From positions 1 through 32,430 of the forward strand of contig JAHJTB010000551.1 of the NCBI GenBank assembly GCA_018830135.1: 32,430 nt of DNA, given 5' to 3'. The translations under genes and the position numbers were made by a program. Positions 1 through 9,168 of this stretch are shown here, piece after piece. The notes below the pieces were generated by a model that worked only from the letters and a program-made list of their open reading frames with translations, ran no database searches and had not been told where the DNA came from. Position 1 is the first letter of the stretch, and each line of letters opens with the position of its first letter. Origin of the DNA: Pseudomonadota bacterium (GTDB lineage Bacteria > Desulfobacterota > Desulfarculia > Adiutricales > JAGVGV01).

Positions 1-330
1 ATCGTGGACCGGAAGAAGGATATGATCATCCGGGGCGGGGAGAACATCTTCCCGGCCGAGCTCGAGGAGATTCTCTATACGATGCCGGGAGTGGCCGAGG
101 CGGCCATCGTGGGCGCGCCCGACCCGGTTTACGGTGAAAAAGTGATCGCCTACGTTGTCAAGCGCCCCGATTCCGACCTGACCGCGGACAAGGTCAAGGA
201 CCATTTCAAGGGCAAGACGTCGTCCTTCAAGGCCCCGGAACAGGTCTTTTTCATTGAGACTCTGCCCAAGAGTCCGGTGGGCAAGATATTGAGGCGGGAG
301 CTCCGGGACCGGGCGGCCGGGCAGGCCTGA
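1..330 (+). CDS. AMP-dependent acyl-CoA synthetase/ligase, C-terminal part (5' truncated by window edge)
   Basis: Frame open from base 1; DRKKDMIIRGGENIFPAELEEIL and LPKSPVGKILRREL are C-terminal ANL-superfamily motifs. Confidence 0.93.
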   Translation: MVDRKKDMIIRGGENIFPAELEEILYTMPGVAEAAIVGAPDPVYGEKVIAYVVKRPDSDLTADKVKDHFKGKTSSFKAPEQVFFIETLPKSPVGKILRRELRDRAAGQA

Positions 331-379
331 GACCGGCCCGGATTCGATCGCGGCCAGGTCGATCGATCAGGCAATTGCG

Positions 380-411
380 TGGGGGCCCGGGTGACCGGGC
401 CCCCATTTTTT
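380..411 (+). terminator. Rho-independent terminator after the acyl-CoA synthetase gene
   Basis: TGGGGGCCCGG-GTGA-CCGGGCCCCCA, 11-bp perfect stem, followed by TTTTTT. Confidence 0.93.
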
Positions 412-416
412 CCCCG

Positions 417-445
417 TTGCAGAATTTTCGTCATACCCGTATGTT
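417..445 (+). promoter_or_regulatory. Possible sigma70-type promoter upstream of the first molybdopterin oxidoreductase
   Basis: TTGCAG - 17 bp - TATGTT; small inverted repeats CATACCCGTATG and ATGTTcaatgtAACAT overlap or adjoin it. Confidence 0.4.
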
Positions 446-549
446 CAATGTAACATTTTATTTCTGTAGCGTCGCCAGGGGGCAGTCCTGGGCGGCGTAT
501 CCGACTCATCCGCCGTTTCGGCGGAATTGAAAAGACCAAGGAGGACGGC

Positions 550-2778
550 ATGAACCTGAATGCCACGGAGGCGGTCGAAGCCGGGACCCGGATTGTCAGG
601 GCCACCTCGACCTTCGACTGCGGAGGCCGTTGCCCTCTCCGGCTGCACGTCAAGGACAACCGAATCGTGCGGATCGAAGGCGACGACGCACCCGAACCGG
701 ACCAGCTCCGGACCTGTCTGCGCTGCCGGGCCTACCGGCAGATGGTTCACCATCCCGAGCGGCTGATGCATCCCATGAAGCGGACCGGGGAAAAAGGGGA
801 AGGACGGTTTGAGAGGATATCGTGGGACGAGGCCCTGGAAACCCTGGCCGGCCGGCTTCGACACGTCCGGGACCATTACGGTCCGGAGAGCATCTTTCTG
901 GCCTCCGGCGGCGGGTACCTGGGCAGCCTGCACAACGGCGGCCGGGCCGCGGCCCGGCTGTTGAACCAGTTCGGGGGGTACACGACGCACTACGGCAACA
1001 TCTCCTCCGAAGGCGCGGTCTGGGCCTCCCTGACCACCTACGGCTCGGTCATGGTCGGCCACAGCCGCGAAGACCTGATGAACTCGAAACTGATCGTGCT
1101 CTGGGGCTGGGACCCGGCCCGGATGATCTCCGGGACCAACACCATGTATCACCTGATCCGGGCCAAGGAGAACGGCGCCCGGATCGTGTCCGTGGACCCG
1201 CGCTATCACGACACGGCCGCCGTCCTGGCCCACGAATGGATTCCCATCCGGCCCGGCACGGACACGGCGGTCATGGTGGCCATGGCCTTTGTCATGATCC
1301 GGGAGAACCTGTGCGACCGGGACTTTCTGGATCGGTACACGGTTGGGTTCGACCGTTTCGAGGACTACGTGCTGGGGCGGGAGGACGGCCGGGAAAAAAC
1401 GCCGTCCTGGGCTTCCGAGATATCGGACGTGCCCGTCGAGACCATTGTTCGTCTGGCCCGGGAGTATGCCACGACCAGGCCCGCTGCCCTGATGGACTGC
1501 CAGGGACCGGCCCGAAGCGCCATGGGCGAGCAGTACAACCGGTGTGCCTGCACCCTCTGCGCCATGACCGGCAACGTGGGCCGGCCGGGCGGCTCGGCCG
1601 GCGGCGGCCTCATGGGCATCCCCGTGGGCCACATGTTCCGCATGTCGGCCATACCGGCGGGAAAGAACCCGGTCGAACTCAAGGGACCCAAGATCAAGGG
1701 CACCCTGGACATCCGCGACCGGGTCATCATGCGGGTCCACGTCAACCGGATATTCGATGCCATCCTGGAAGGAAAGGCAGGCGGCCATCCGGCCGATATC
1801 AAAATGATGTGGTCCATGTGCAACAACTATCTCAACCAGACCGGCAACAGCAACAAGGCCGCCCGGGCCCTGAAACAGCTTCCGTTCCTGGCCGTCAACG
1901 AGCTCTTCATGACCGCTCAGGCCCGATACGCCGACCTGCTGCTGCCGGTGACCAGCGCGGCCGAACGCAGCGACCTGACCCGGCCCTGGCCCTCCGGCCC
2001 GTACTTCTGCTTCACCAACCGGGCCATCGAGCCGTTGGGCGAATGCAAGTCCGACCTGGACATCGCCGGCGATCTGGCCGAACGGCTGGGTTTCGAGAAC
2101 TTCAACCCCTTTACCGAGGACGATATACTCAAGTCCTTTGTCGAGAAGAATCCGGAAACCGGGCCTCTGATCCCGGATTACGATCAGTTCCGGCGGGAAG
2201 GCATTCATCGGCTCCGGCTGCCCGAACCCATCATCGCCTTCCGGGAGCAGATCGAAGACATCGAAAACCACCCCTTCTCCACTCCGTCGGGCCGGATCGA
2301 GATTTACTCCCGGCGCGTGGAGGAGATGAATCACCCGCTCTGTCCGCCCATACCCAAATACATGCGCACGCCCGAGGACCGTTTCGATCCGCTGGCCGAG
2401 ATGTATCCCCTGCAGCTTCTGACCCCCCACCCCAAAAACCGGGTCCATTCGGAGCTGTACAAGGTCGATTGGCTTCGGGAGGTCGAACCGCATCGCATAT
2501 GGATCAATCCGGTCGACGCGGAGCCGAGGGGTATCAAGACCGGCGACGAGGTTCACGCCTTCAACGACCGGGGCAGGGTGGCCATCGAGGCCTGGGTGAC
2601 CGAGCGGATCATACCCGGCGTGGTCAGTATCTTCGAAGGGGCCTGGTACGATCCGGACGAAAACGGCGTGGATCGGGGCGCCTGCGCCAACACCCTGACC
2701 CGGGACGGGTACTCGGGCGGCGGGGCCGCGGTGATGAACACGAACCTGGTTCAGGTTGAAAAGGCGTTGCCCGGTTGA
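550..2778 (+). CDS. DMSO-reductase-family molybdopterin oxidoreductase (DmsA-like), no twin-arginine signal seen
   Basis: 742 aa; CGGRCPLRLHV, RFERISWDEAL, FGGYTTHYGN, VSVDPRYHDTAAVLAHEWIPIRPGTDTAVM and a molydopterin-dinucleotide-binding C-terminus. Confidence 0.93.
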   Translation: MNLNATEAVEAGTRIVRATSTFDCGGRCPLRLHVKDNRIVRIEGDDAPEPDQLRTCLRCRAYRQMVHHPERLMHPMKRTGEKGEGRFERISWDEALETLAGRLRHVRDHYGPESIFLASGGGYLGSLHNGGRAAARLLNQFGGYTTHYGNISSEGAVWASLTTYGSVMVGHSREDLMNSKLIVLWGWDPARMISGTNTMYHLIRAKENGARIVSVDPRYHDTAAVLAHEWIPIRPGTDTAVMVAMAFVMIRENLCDRDFLDRYTVGFDRFEDYVLGREDGREKTPSWASEISDVPVETIVRLAREYATTRPAALMDCQGPARSAMGEQYNRCACTLCAMTGNVGRPGGSAGGGLMGIPVGHMFRMSAIPAGKNPVELKGPKIKGTLDIRDRVIMRVHVNRIFDAILEGKAGGHPADIKMMWSMCNNYLNQTGNSNKAARALKQLPFLAVNELFMTAQARYADLLLPVTSAAERSDLTRPWPSGPYFCFTNRAIEPLGECKSDLDIAGDLAERLGFENFNPFTEDDILKSFVEKNPETGPLIPDYDQFRREGIHRLRLPEPIIAFREQIEDIENHPFSTPSGRIEIYSRRVEEMNHPLCPPIPKYMRTPEDRFDPLAEMYPLQLLTPHPKNRVHSELYKVDWLREVEPHRIWINPVDAEPRGIKTGDEVHAFNDRGRVAIEAWVTERIIPGVVSIFEGAWYDPDENGVDRGACANTLTRDGYSGGGAAVMNTNLVQVEKALPG

Positions 2779-2963
2779 CAAAGCCGGAGGCGAAAGATGG
2801 CCTCGCCGCGGGTGAAGGAAAACATGGGATTTTTTTTTCGGGACAAGCAATACGCTTTTTCAATGGGCCGACAGTCCGAAATCCATCATGACTATTCGAT
2901 TAGATGGTTTATTTGGGCTTTCAATGGTTTTCTTCATGAATTTACCGGGATAGGGGAGGAGGA

Positions 2964-3524
2964 ATGATGCAGATCGGCTTTTATTTCGACCAGACCCGTT
3001 GCACGGGCTGTAGCGCCTGCCGGGTGGCCTGCAAGGACTGGCACGACATCCCGGCCGGACCCGAAAACTGGATGCGTTTGATATATACGGAACAGGGCCG
3101 CATTCCCGAAGTCTTCGTGGCCTACACCATTGCCCCCTGCTGGCACTGCCTGGACCCGGTCTGCGTGTTGGCCTGCCCGGCCGGCGCCATTTCCAAGCGG
3201 GAAGGGGACGGCATTGTCGTGGTGGACACCCAGGCCTGCCTGGGCAACGAGGCCTGCGACGAGAAGTGCCGAAAGGCCTGCCCGTACGACGCCCCCCAGT
3301 TCGGCCCGGAACCGGGGGCCAGGATGCGCAAGTGCAACTACTGTCTGGACCGTTTCGAAGCGGGCCGGCTGCCCAACTGCGTCGAGGCCTGCCCGGTCCG
3401 GGCCCTGGACGCGGGGCCGATCGAGGAACTGGAACGCAAATACGGCAACGACCTTCAGGCCGAAGGGTTCAAATACTTCGAACGGACCAGACCGGCCGTG
3501 GTCATCCGGGCCAAGCGGCCCTGA
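2964..3524 (+). CDS. DmsB-like 4Fe-4S ferredoxin electron-transfer subunit
   Basis: 186 aa; several Cys clusters (CTGCSACRVAC, CWHCLDPVCVLACP, CDEKCRKACPYDAPQF, CNYCLDR, CVEACPVRALDAG); preceded by GGGGAGGAGGA. Confidence 0.93.
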   Translation: MMQIGFYFDQTRCTGCSACRVACKDWHDIPAGPENWMRLIYTEQGRIPEVFVAYTIAPCWHCLDPVCVLACPAGAISKREGDGIVVVDTQACLGNEACDEKCRKACPYDAPQFGPEPGARMRKCNYCLDRFEAGRLPNCVEACPVRALDAGPIEELERKYGNDLQAEGFKYFERTRPAVVIRAKRP

Positions 3525-3546
3525 CGGGCGGATTCGGGAGTCTCGC

Positions 3547-5766
3547 ATGAACGCATCGCCCCCCTTTCCCGCGGATTCGGAAGTGAGAATCGTCCGGACC
3601 ACCTCGGCGTTCAACTGCGGCGGGCGTTGCCCGCTCCGGCTGCACGTTCGGGACAACGTCATCATCCGGATCGAAGGCGACGATGCCGCCGAACCGGACC
3701 AACTCAGAACCTGCCTGCGTTGCCGCGCCTACCGCAAGCACGTCCATCATCCCGACCGCCTGCTCCAGCCGCAGAAACGGGTGGGGCCCAGGGGCGAGGG
3801 ACGATTCGAGCCCATTTCCTGGGAGGAGGCTCTCGAAATCGCGGCCGGGGAACTCGAGCGGGTCAAGGAGACATACGGCAGCGCGAGCATCCTCCTGGCG
3901 GTCAGCGGTGGATACCTGGGATCGTTGCATGAAGGGGCCAGGGCCACGGGCCGGTTGTTGAGTCTGTTCGGCGGGTATACGACCCATTACGGGAACGTGT
4001 CCTCGGAAGGCCCCATCTGGGCGGCCACAACGCAACTGGGCACGCCCCTGACCGGCCACAGCCGCGACGATCTGCTCAACGCCCGTCTGATTCTGCTCTG
4101 GGGCTACGACCCGGCCCGGGTCATTACCGGGACCAACACCATGTACGAGCTGGTCAGGGCCCGGGAGGCCGGAGCCCGGATCGTCAGCATCGACCCGCGC
4201 TACCACGATTCCGCCGCCGTCCTGGCCCATGAATGGCTCCCCGTCCATCCGGGCACGGACACGGCGGTCATGGCGGCCATGGCCTGGGTCATGATCGAGG
4301 AAGGCCTGTGCGATTTTGAATTCCTCGACCGGTACACCATCGGGTTCGACCGGTTTCGGGACTACGTGCTCGGCCTGGAGGACAAAACGGCCAAGACGCC
4401 GCGCTGGGCCGCCGAACTGTCCGGCGCCCCGGCCGATCGCATCACCGCGCTGGCCCGGGCCTACGCGACCATCAAACCCGCGGCCCTGATGGATGCCCAC
4501 GGGCCGGCCCGCAGCGCCATGGGCGAGCAGTTCAGCCGCATGGCCATCACCCTGGCCGCCATGACCGGAAACATCGGACGCTCCGGAGGCGGGGTCGGCG
4601 GGGCCTTCATGAACCTGCCTTTCGGCCACATGTACGCCGCGCCCATGATCCCGGGGGTCAGGAACCCGGTCGAAGCCGGCGGACCGTCCCTGCGCGGCTC
4701 CCTGGACCTGAACCTGCGCCTGCAAAAACGGATTCACACCAACCGGATATTCGACGCCATCCTGGAAGGGACCCGGGGCGGATACCCGGCCGACATCAGG
4801 CTGGCCTGGTTTCTGGGCAACAATTTCCTCAACCAGCTCGGGAACACCAACAAGGCCGCCAGGGCCCTGAAGCAGCTCGAGTTCATGATCGTCTCCGAAC
4901 TGTTTCTCACCCCGACGGCCCGTTTCGCCGACCTCATTTTTCCCGTGACCAGCGCGGCGGAGAGAAACGACCTGACCCGGGGCTGGCCGTCGGGCCTTTA
5001 CTATACAGCGGTCAACCGGGCCATCGAGCCGCTGGGGGCCTGCCGGTCGGACCTGGAAATCGCCATGGCCCTGGCCGCAAAGCTGGGGCTGGAAGAATTC
5101 GGGACGTTTGACGAAGAAGACTGGCTGAGGACCTTTGTGGAAAAAAACCCGGAAACCGCCACCCCGATACCGGATTCCGGCGCCTTCCGCCGGAAAGGCA
5201 TCCACCGCCTCCAACCCGCCGGACCCCACGTGGCCTTCAAAGCCCAGATCGAGGACCCGGACCGCAATCCCTTTCCCACGCCTTCGGGGAAAATCGAGAT
5301 ATATTCAGAACGCGTGGCGGCCATGAACGACCCGGCCTGTCCTCCGATCCCCAAGTACCTGCCGACGCCCGAGGACCGGCTGGACCCGGCCTCGAAGTCA
5401 TATCCGCTTCAACTGGTATCGCCTCATCCCTCGAACCGGGTCCATTCCGACATGCAGAAGATCGACTGGCTGGTGGAAGCAGACCCTCACCGGATATGGA
5501 TCAACCCGGCCGACGCCCGGACCCGGGGCATCGCCGAGGGCGATGCAGTCCTTGCCTTCAACGACCGGGGACGGCTTTCCATTCCGGCCAGAGTCACCGA
5601 ACGCATCATGCCCGGTGTGGTCTGCATCTTTGAAGGGGCCTGGTTCGATCCTGACGAAAACGGCCTCGACCGGGGCGGCAACCCCAATGTTCTGACTCCG
5701 GATACGTACACCCGGGGCGGCGCTTCGATTTTCAACACCACCCGGGTTCAGGTCCAAAAGGCCTGA
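3547..5766 (+). CDS. Second DMSO-reductase-family molybdopterin oxidoreductase, paralog of 550..2778
   Basis: In-frame ATG at 3547 (MNASPPFPADSEVRIVRTTSAFNCGGRCPLRLHV) inside the tracked 3130..5766 frame; collinear with 550..2778 throughout. The N-terminal extension in the track overlaps the ferredoxin gene and is not credible. Confidence 0.92.
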   Translation: MNASPPFPADSEVRIVRTTSAFNCGGRCPLRLHVRDNVIIRIEGDDAAEPDQLRTCLRCRAYRKHVHHPDRLLQPQKRVGPRGEGRFEPISWEEALEIAAGELERVKETYGSASILLAVSGGYLGSLHEGARATGRLLSLFGGYTTHYGNVSSEGPIWAATTQLGTPLTGHSRDDLLNARLILLWGYDPARVITGTNTMYELVRAREAGARIVSIDPRYHDSAAVLAHEWLPVHPGTDTAVMAAMAWVMIEEGLCDFEFLDRYTIGFDRFRDYVLGLEDKTAKTPRWAAELSGAPADRITALARAYATIKPAALMDAHGPARSAMGEQFSRMAITLAAMTGNIGRSGGGVGGAFMNLPFGHMYAAPMIPGVRNPVEAGGPSLRGSLDLNLRLQKRIHTNRIFDAILEGTRGGYPADIRLAWFLGNNFLNQLGNTNKAARALKQLEFMIVSELFLTPTARFADLIFPVTSAAERNDLTRGWPSGLYYTAVNRAIEPLGACRSDLEIAMALAAKLGLEEFGTFDEEDWLRTFVEKNPETATPIPDSGAFRRKGIHRLQPAGPHVAFKAQIEDPDRNPFPTPSGKIEIYSERVAAMNDPACPPIPKYLPTPEDRLDPASKSYPLQLVSPHPSNRVHSDMQKIDWLVEADPHRIWINPADARTRGIAEGDAVLAFNDRGRLSIPARVTERIMPGVVCIFEGAWFDPDENGLDRGGNPNVLTPDTYTRGGASIFNTTRVQVQKA

Positions 5767-5767
5767 G

Positions 5768-5801
5768 GCCCGAGGCCGCGCGGGCGGCCGGGGCTTTATT
5801 T
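5768..5801 (+). terminator. Probable intrinsic terminator after the second molybdopterin oxidoreductase
   Basis: GCCCgaGGCCGC-gcgg-GCGGCCgGGGC followed by TTTATTT. Confidence 0.65.
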
Positions 5802-5859
5802 CCGTCCGGTTTTATATTATGTTGAAAAGACCCGATAAGAAACCGAGGCGAGGACGAAA

Positions 5860-7191
5860 GTGAGCGATTCAGGGACCAAGGACCGTCAAGCGATTTTCGA
5901 GGGCTTGAGCGAGCAGGACCGCAACACGCTCTACAGCCTGGCCCCCATCAAAATGCTGGCGCCGGGCGATATTCTGATCCGGGAGGGTGATACGGACCAG
6001 ACCGCCTATGTGGTCCTGGACGGGAAGCTTCGGGTCGTTCGGGACATGGGCGGCCAGGAAGAGGAGATCGCCTTGCTCCAACAGGGCGACTGGGTCGGTG
6101 AAATCGCTTTTACCATGCTGGTTCCCCGGACCGCCTCGGTCGTAGCCGCCGAAAAGTCCCGGGTCATGGCCCTGCACAAGTCCACCCTGAACGCCCTCAA
6201 CGAAAAGACCCAGTTGTACTTTTTCAAGCGGCTCAACGATCTGGCCAGCGCCCGAGTCGGCGATCTGGCCCGCAAGGAAAAGGACCTCCACGGCACGGCC
6301 CGGCAACTCGTCGATTACATCCAGACGACCCGCCAGCGGACCCGGGCCGAGTATGCCGCTTCGGACATGATCCAGGGGGTCATCGGCAAGACGCCCCGGC
6401 TGCCGGACTTTGCCCGAGACCTGATCGTGGGCCTGGTCGAAAAAAAGCAGTCGCCGGCCGAGGCGGCGGAGAAGATCAAGACCGGGGCCGAACCGGCCGA
6501 GACGGTTCTTCGGATCGCCAATTCGCACTACTACGGATTTCAAAATCCGCTGGCGGACATACGGGACGCCATGGCCTTTTTGGGATTCAACGAGGTCTAT
6601 CGCCTGCTCATGACCGTGGGGATCAGACGGACCATGCCGGACACCCCGTTCTTCCGCAAGCTCCATCGGCACGCCGTCGTGGTTTCACACCTGGCCTTCC
6701 GGCTGTCCCAGGCCTCCCAGGTCGGCCGGCCCATCGAGATCGCCACGATCGGCCTGATGCACGAACTGGGGCTATGCGTCCTTCGCCGGCTGATGGAAGC
6801 CAACCCCAACCTCGGAGTCTTCATCCAGGCCATGGACGGGGCCTTGATGGGCGCCCTGCTTCTGGAGTCCTGGGACCTGCCGCCGGCGATATGCCAGGCG
6901 GTCGAATATCAATGCCATCCCGAGTTCGCGCCGCCGGCCCGGCTGCCCCAGGATGTACGGGACAACGTTTCCCTCCTGTACCTGGCCCACCTCTGCCACG
7001 ATCGCATCATGGACGAGGCCGATCCCGGGACCCCGGTCCCCTTCCTGGAGGAATATCTGCGGGTGTTCGGCTGGGGCGGTTCGACCCTGGAGGACGTAAC
7101 GGCCAGGCGCCTGCTCCCCGGGCTGCTTAAAAAGATCGACACCTACCCCGTCTTTTTCCGCCAGAAACTGGAAGCCCTGTCCGCCGGATAA
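5860..7191 (+). CDS. Cyclic nucleotide-binding domain plus HDOD domain protein
   Basis: GTG start; N-terminal cNMP fold (GDILIREGDTDQTAYVVLDGKLRVV...GDWVGEIAF); C-terminal HDOD-like region (LPDFARDLIVGLVEKKQ...IGLMHELGLCVLRRL). Confidence 0.85.
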   Translation: MSDSGTKDRQAIFEGLSEQDRNTLYSLAPIKMLAPGDILIREGDTDQTAYVVLDGKLRVVRDMGGQEEEIALLQQGDWVGEIAFTMLVPRTASVVAAEKSRVMALHKSTLNALNEKTQLYFFKRLNDLASARVGDLARKEKDLHGTARQLVDYIQTTRQRTRAEYAASDMIQGVIGKTPRLPDFARDLIVGLVEKKQSPAEAAEKIKTGAEPAETVLRIANSHYYGFQNPLADIRDAMAFLGFNEVYRLLMTVGIRRTMPDTPFFRKLHRHAVVVSHLAFRLSQASQVGRPIEIATIGLMHELGLCVLRRLMEANPNLGVFIQAMDGALMGALLLESWDLPPAICQAVEYQCHPEFAPPARLPQDVRDNVSLLYLAHLCHDRIMDEADPGTPVPFLEEYLRVFGWGGSTLEDVTARRLLPGLLKKIDTYPVFFRQKLEALSAG

Positions 7192-7200
7192 ATCGAGCAA

Positions 7201-7220
7201 GGGTTCGTGGGGACGAACCC
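7201..7220. repeat. Perfect 7-bp inverted repeat (hairpin) between the HDOD and GGDEF genes
   Basis: GGGTTCG-TGGGGA-CGAACCC; no U-tract follows. Confidence 0.6.
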
Positions 7221-7262
7221 GAATGTAATTGCATCATTCAGCTGTTTCGAAAGGAACGGATC

Positions 7263-8912
7263 ATGAAATCGTCCCGGTTGGACGGCCTCATCGATCGAGT
7301 GCACATGAAGATCGGCGCCAAAGGGATGAGGGGGCGTCTCTACGTCCTGATAATTACGGTCATCCTGTTTCTGCTCGGGGGGCTCGTGTTATTCAGCACC
7401 CTTGTCGCCCTGGCCAATATCACAAGGAACCGCACGGAGCAGTTGACATATTCGGTGAGTCTCCAAGGCCGGTTCATCGATCAATGGCTGGCCGAGCGGA
7501 TTCTGGACATCCGGCAACTGGCCGCCCTGTCGGAAATGAAAGATTTCGACCTGTCCGGCATGAAGCAGTGTTTCGATGTCTTTCTTCGGAACCAGAACGA
7601 GTTTTACAGCATGGTATTCGTGGACGCGGACGGCATTGCCCGCATCGACATGACCTTCGGGCCTGGTAAAGACCTGTCGGACCGCGAATACTTCATCAAG
7701 GGTTCGCGGGGAAAGCCTTATGTTTCCGACGTGCTTATCGGCCGGAACTCGGGTCGGCCGACGGTCATCATATCCCACCCGGTTTATAAGGACGGCAAAT
7801 TTCATGGCGTGGTGTTCGGCCCGGTCAGCCTCGACGCCCTGAACCAAGTCGTCAAGACCAGCGGTGTCGGGGGGGAAGGCGCGACCTACCTGATCGATGG
7901 TCATGGGTTTCTGATTTCCTCGCTCAAGATACCGGAACATTCCGGGGAAACCCCGTATCTGGCCCGGGGAAGCCAGGGACGGCTTCAGCCGAGAACAAGG
8001 ATCATGGAAGACGCCGGGCGGGGAATCGAGCCAGGGGGGTATTACCAGAATTATCAGGGGCTTGAGGTCATGGGCGTCTATAGTCGGGCCAACCGGGGCC
8101 GCTGGCTGGTCGTTGGTGAACTGCTTCGGTCGGAGGCGCTCCGGCCGTTCTGGACCCTCCAGGCGGTCATCCTGGCCTGCGCCCTCCTGACTCTGGTCGC
8201 GGCTCTTTCGATCGCTTATCGGCTGGCCCGGTTCATTTCCAGGCCGATTGAATCATTGGATCGCGGGACGGAGTTGATGAAAAGCGGTCGTTACGATCAC
8301 CGGATTTCCCCGGACGAGATGCAGTACGCTCCGATCGAGGTCCGATCGCTTTGCCGGTCGTTCAATCTGATGGCCGAAACAATCGAACAGCACATTGCCC
8401 GGATTCAAACCATGGCCACCACCGATCAGTTGACCGGTGTGTTCAATCGCCGGCATTTGATGGAGCAGGGCAAGACGATGCTCGAGGTCTGCCAGCGGGC
8501 AAGCCAGCCATGTTCCGCCCTGATGATCGATATCGATCACTTTAAAAAGGTCAATGACAACTATGGCCACCCGGTGGGGGACCGGGTGCTGAGACATGTC
8601 TCCGGCCTGCTGGCCGATGGGCTGCGAGGCTCGGACTTGTTGGGGCGATATGGCGGGGAAGAGTTCGTGGTCGTGGCCACCAACGCCGATAAGCATCAGG
8701 CCGGGGTTTTCGCGGACCGAATTATTAATCGGATCAGGTCCACGCCCTTTCGGGAAGACGGAATCGAACTGAATTGTACGGTCAGTATCGGCGCGGCCGA
8801 GTTCCGACCGGACCATGACGGCGCGGACATTTTCGAATCCATGCTTTCTGAAGCGGATCAGGCGCTTTATAAGGCGAAAAACAACGGTCGCAATCAGGTT
8901 GTCGTTGGTTGA
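7263..8912 (+). CDS. Membrane diguanylate cyclase: extracytoplasmic Cache-like sensor, HAMP, GGDEF
   Basis: GGEEF signature (LGRYGGEEFVVVA), DQLTGVFNRRHL, two hydrophobic segments flanking a sensor region, HAMP-like segment; RBS AAAGGAACGG. Confidence 0.93.
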   Translation: MKSSRLDGLIDRVHMKIGAKGMRGRLYVLIITVILFLLGGLVLFSTLVALANITRNRTEQLTYSVSLQGRFIDQWLAERILDIRQLAALSEMKDFDLSGMKQCFDVFLRNQNEFYSMVFVDADGIARIDMTFGPGKDLSDREYFIKGSRGKPYVSDVLIGRNSGRPTVIISHPVYKDGKFHGVVFGPVSLDALNQVVKTSGVGGEGATYLIDGHGFLISSLKIPEHSGETPYLARGSQGRLQPRTRIMEDAGRGIEPGGYYQNYQGLEVMGVYSRANRGRWLVVGELLRSEALRPFWTLQAVILACALLTLVAALSIAYRLARFISRPIESLDRGTELMKSGRYDHRISPDEMQYAPIEVRSLCRSFNLMAETIEQHIARIQTMATTDQLTGVFNRRHLMEQGKTMLEVCQRASQPCSALMIDIDHFKKVNDNYGHPVGDRVLRHVSGLLADGLRGSDLLGRYGGEEFVVVATNADKHQAGVFADRIINRIRSTPFREDGIELNCTVSIGAAEFRPDHDGADIFESMLSEADQALYKAKNNGRNQVVVG

Positions 8913-8998
8913 GATGCACTTCGTGACTCGACCCGCTTCGCCTGCTCCCACTCCTTGGGACCAAGAAAGCGATTTCCCCGTTCGGCTGAGCGGTCATG

Positions 8999-9031
8999 AA
9001 AAAAGACCGCCCCTTTACCGGGTGAGCGGTC
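8999..9031 (-). terminator. Probable intrinsic terminator of the caspase-like gene
   Basis: On the - strand: GACCGCtcaCCCggtaaaGGGGCGGTC followed by TTTTTT. Confidence 0.7.
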
Positions 9032-9168
9032 CGATTGTCATTCGGTGCTGGCGGCAGCAGGGCGAGCAAACAGCCTCCGCCGCCACCAGGTTTCCAGGGT
9101 GTCGGCCGCCGCGCTGTAACTGTACCGGATGTCCGATGAGCGCGGGTCCGGGCTGTGTGGATCAGTAA

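Noticed and set aside
822-2759. 645-aa + strand ORF in an alternative frame
   Set aside because: Shadow frame of the DmsA-like gene, low-complexity RPGG-type composition.
445-2850. 801-aa - strand ORF opposite the first molybdopterin oxidoreductase
   Set aside because: Fully antisense to a clear DmsA-like gene; Pro/Gly/Arg/His-rich composition typical of high-GC shadow frames, no recognisable motif.
3130-3546. N-terminal extension of the second molybdopterin oxidoreductase in the ORF track
   Set aside because: Overlaps the ferredoxin gene in another frame and does not align with the paralog; the start at 3547 matches it.
3502-5229. 575-aa - strand ORF
   Set aside because: Antisense shadow of the second molybdopterin oxidoreductase.
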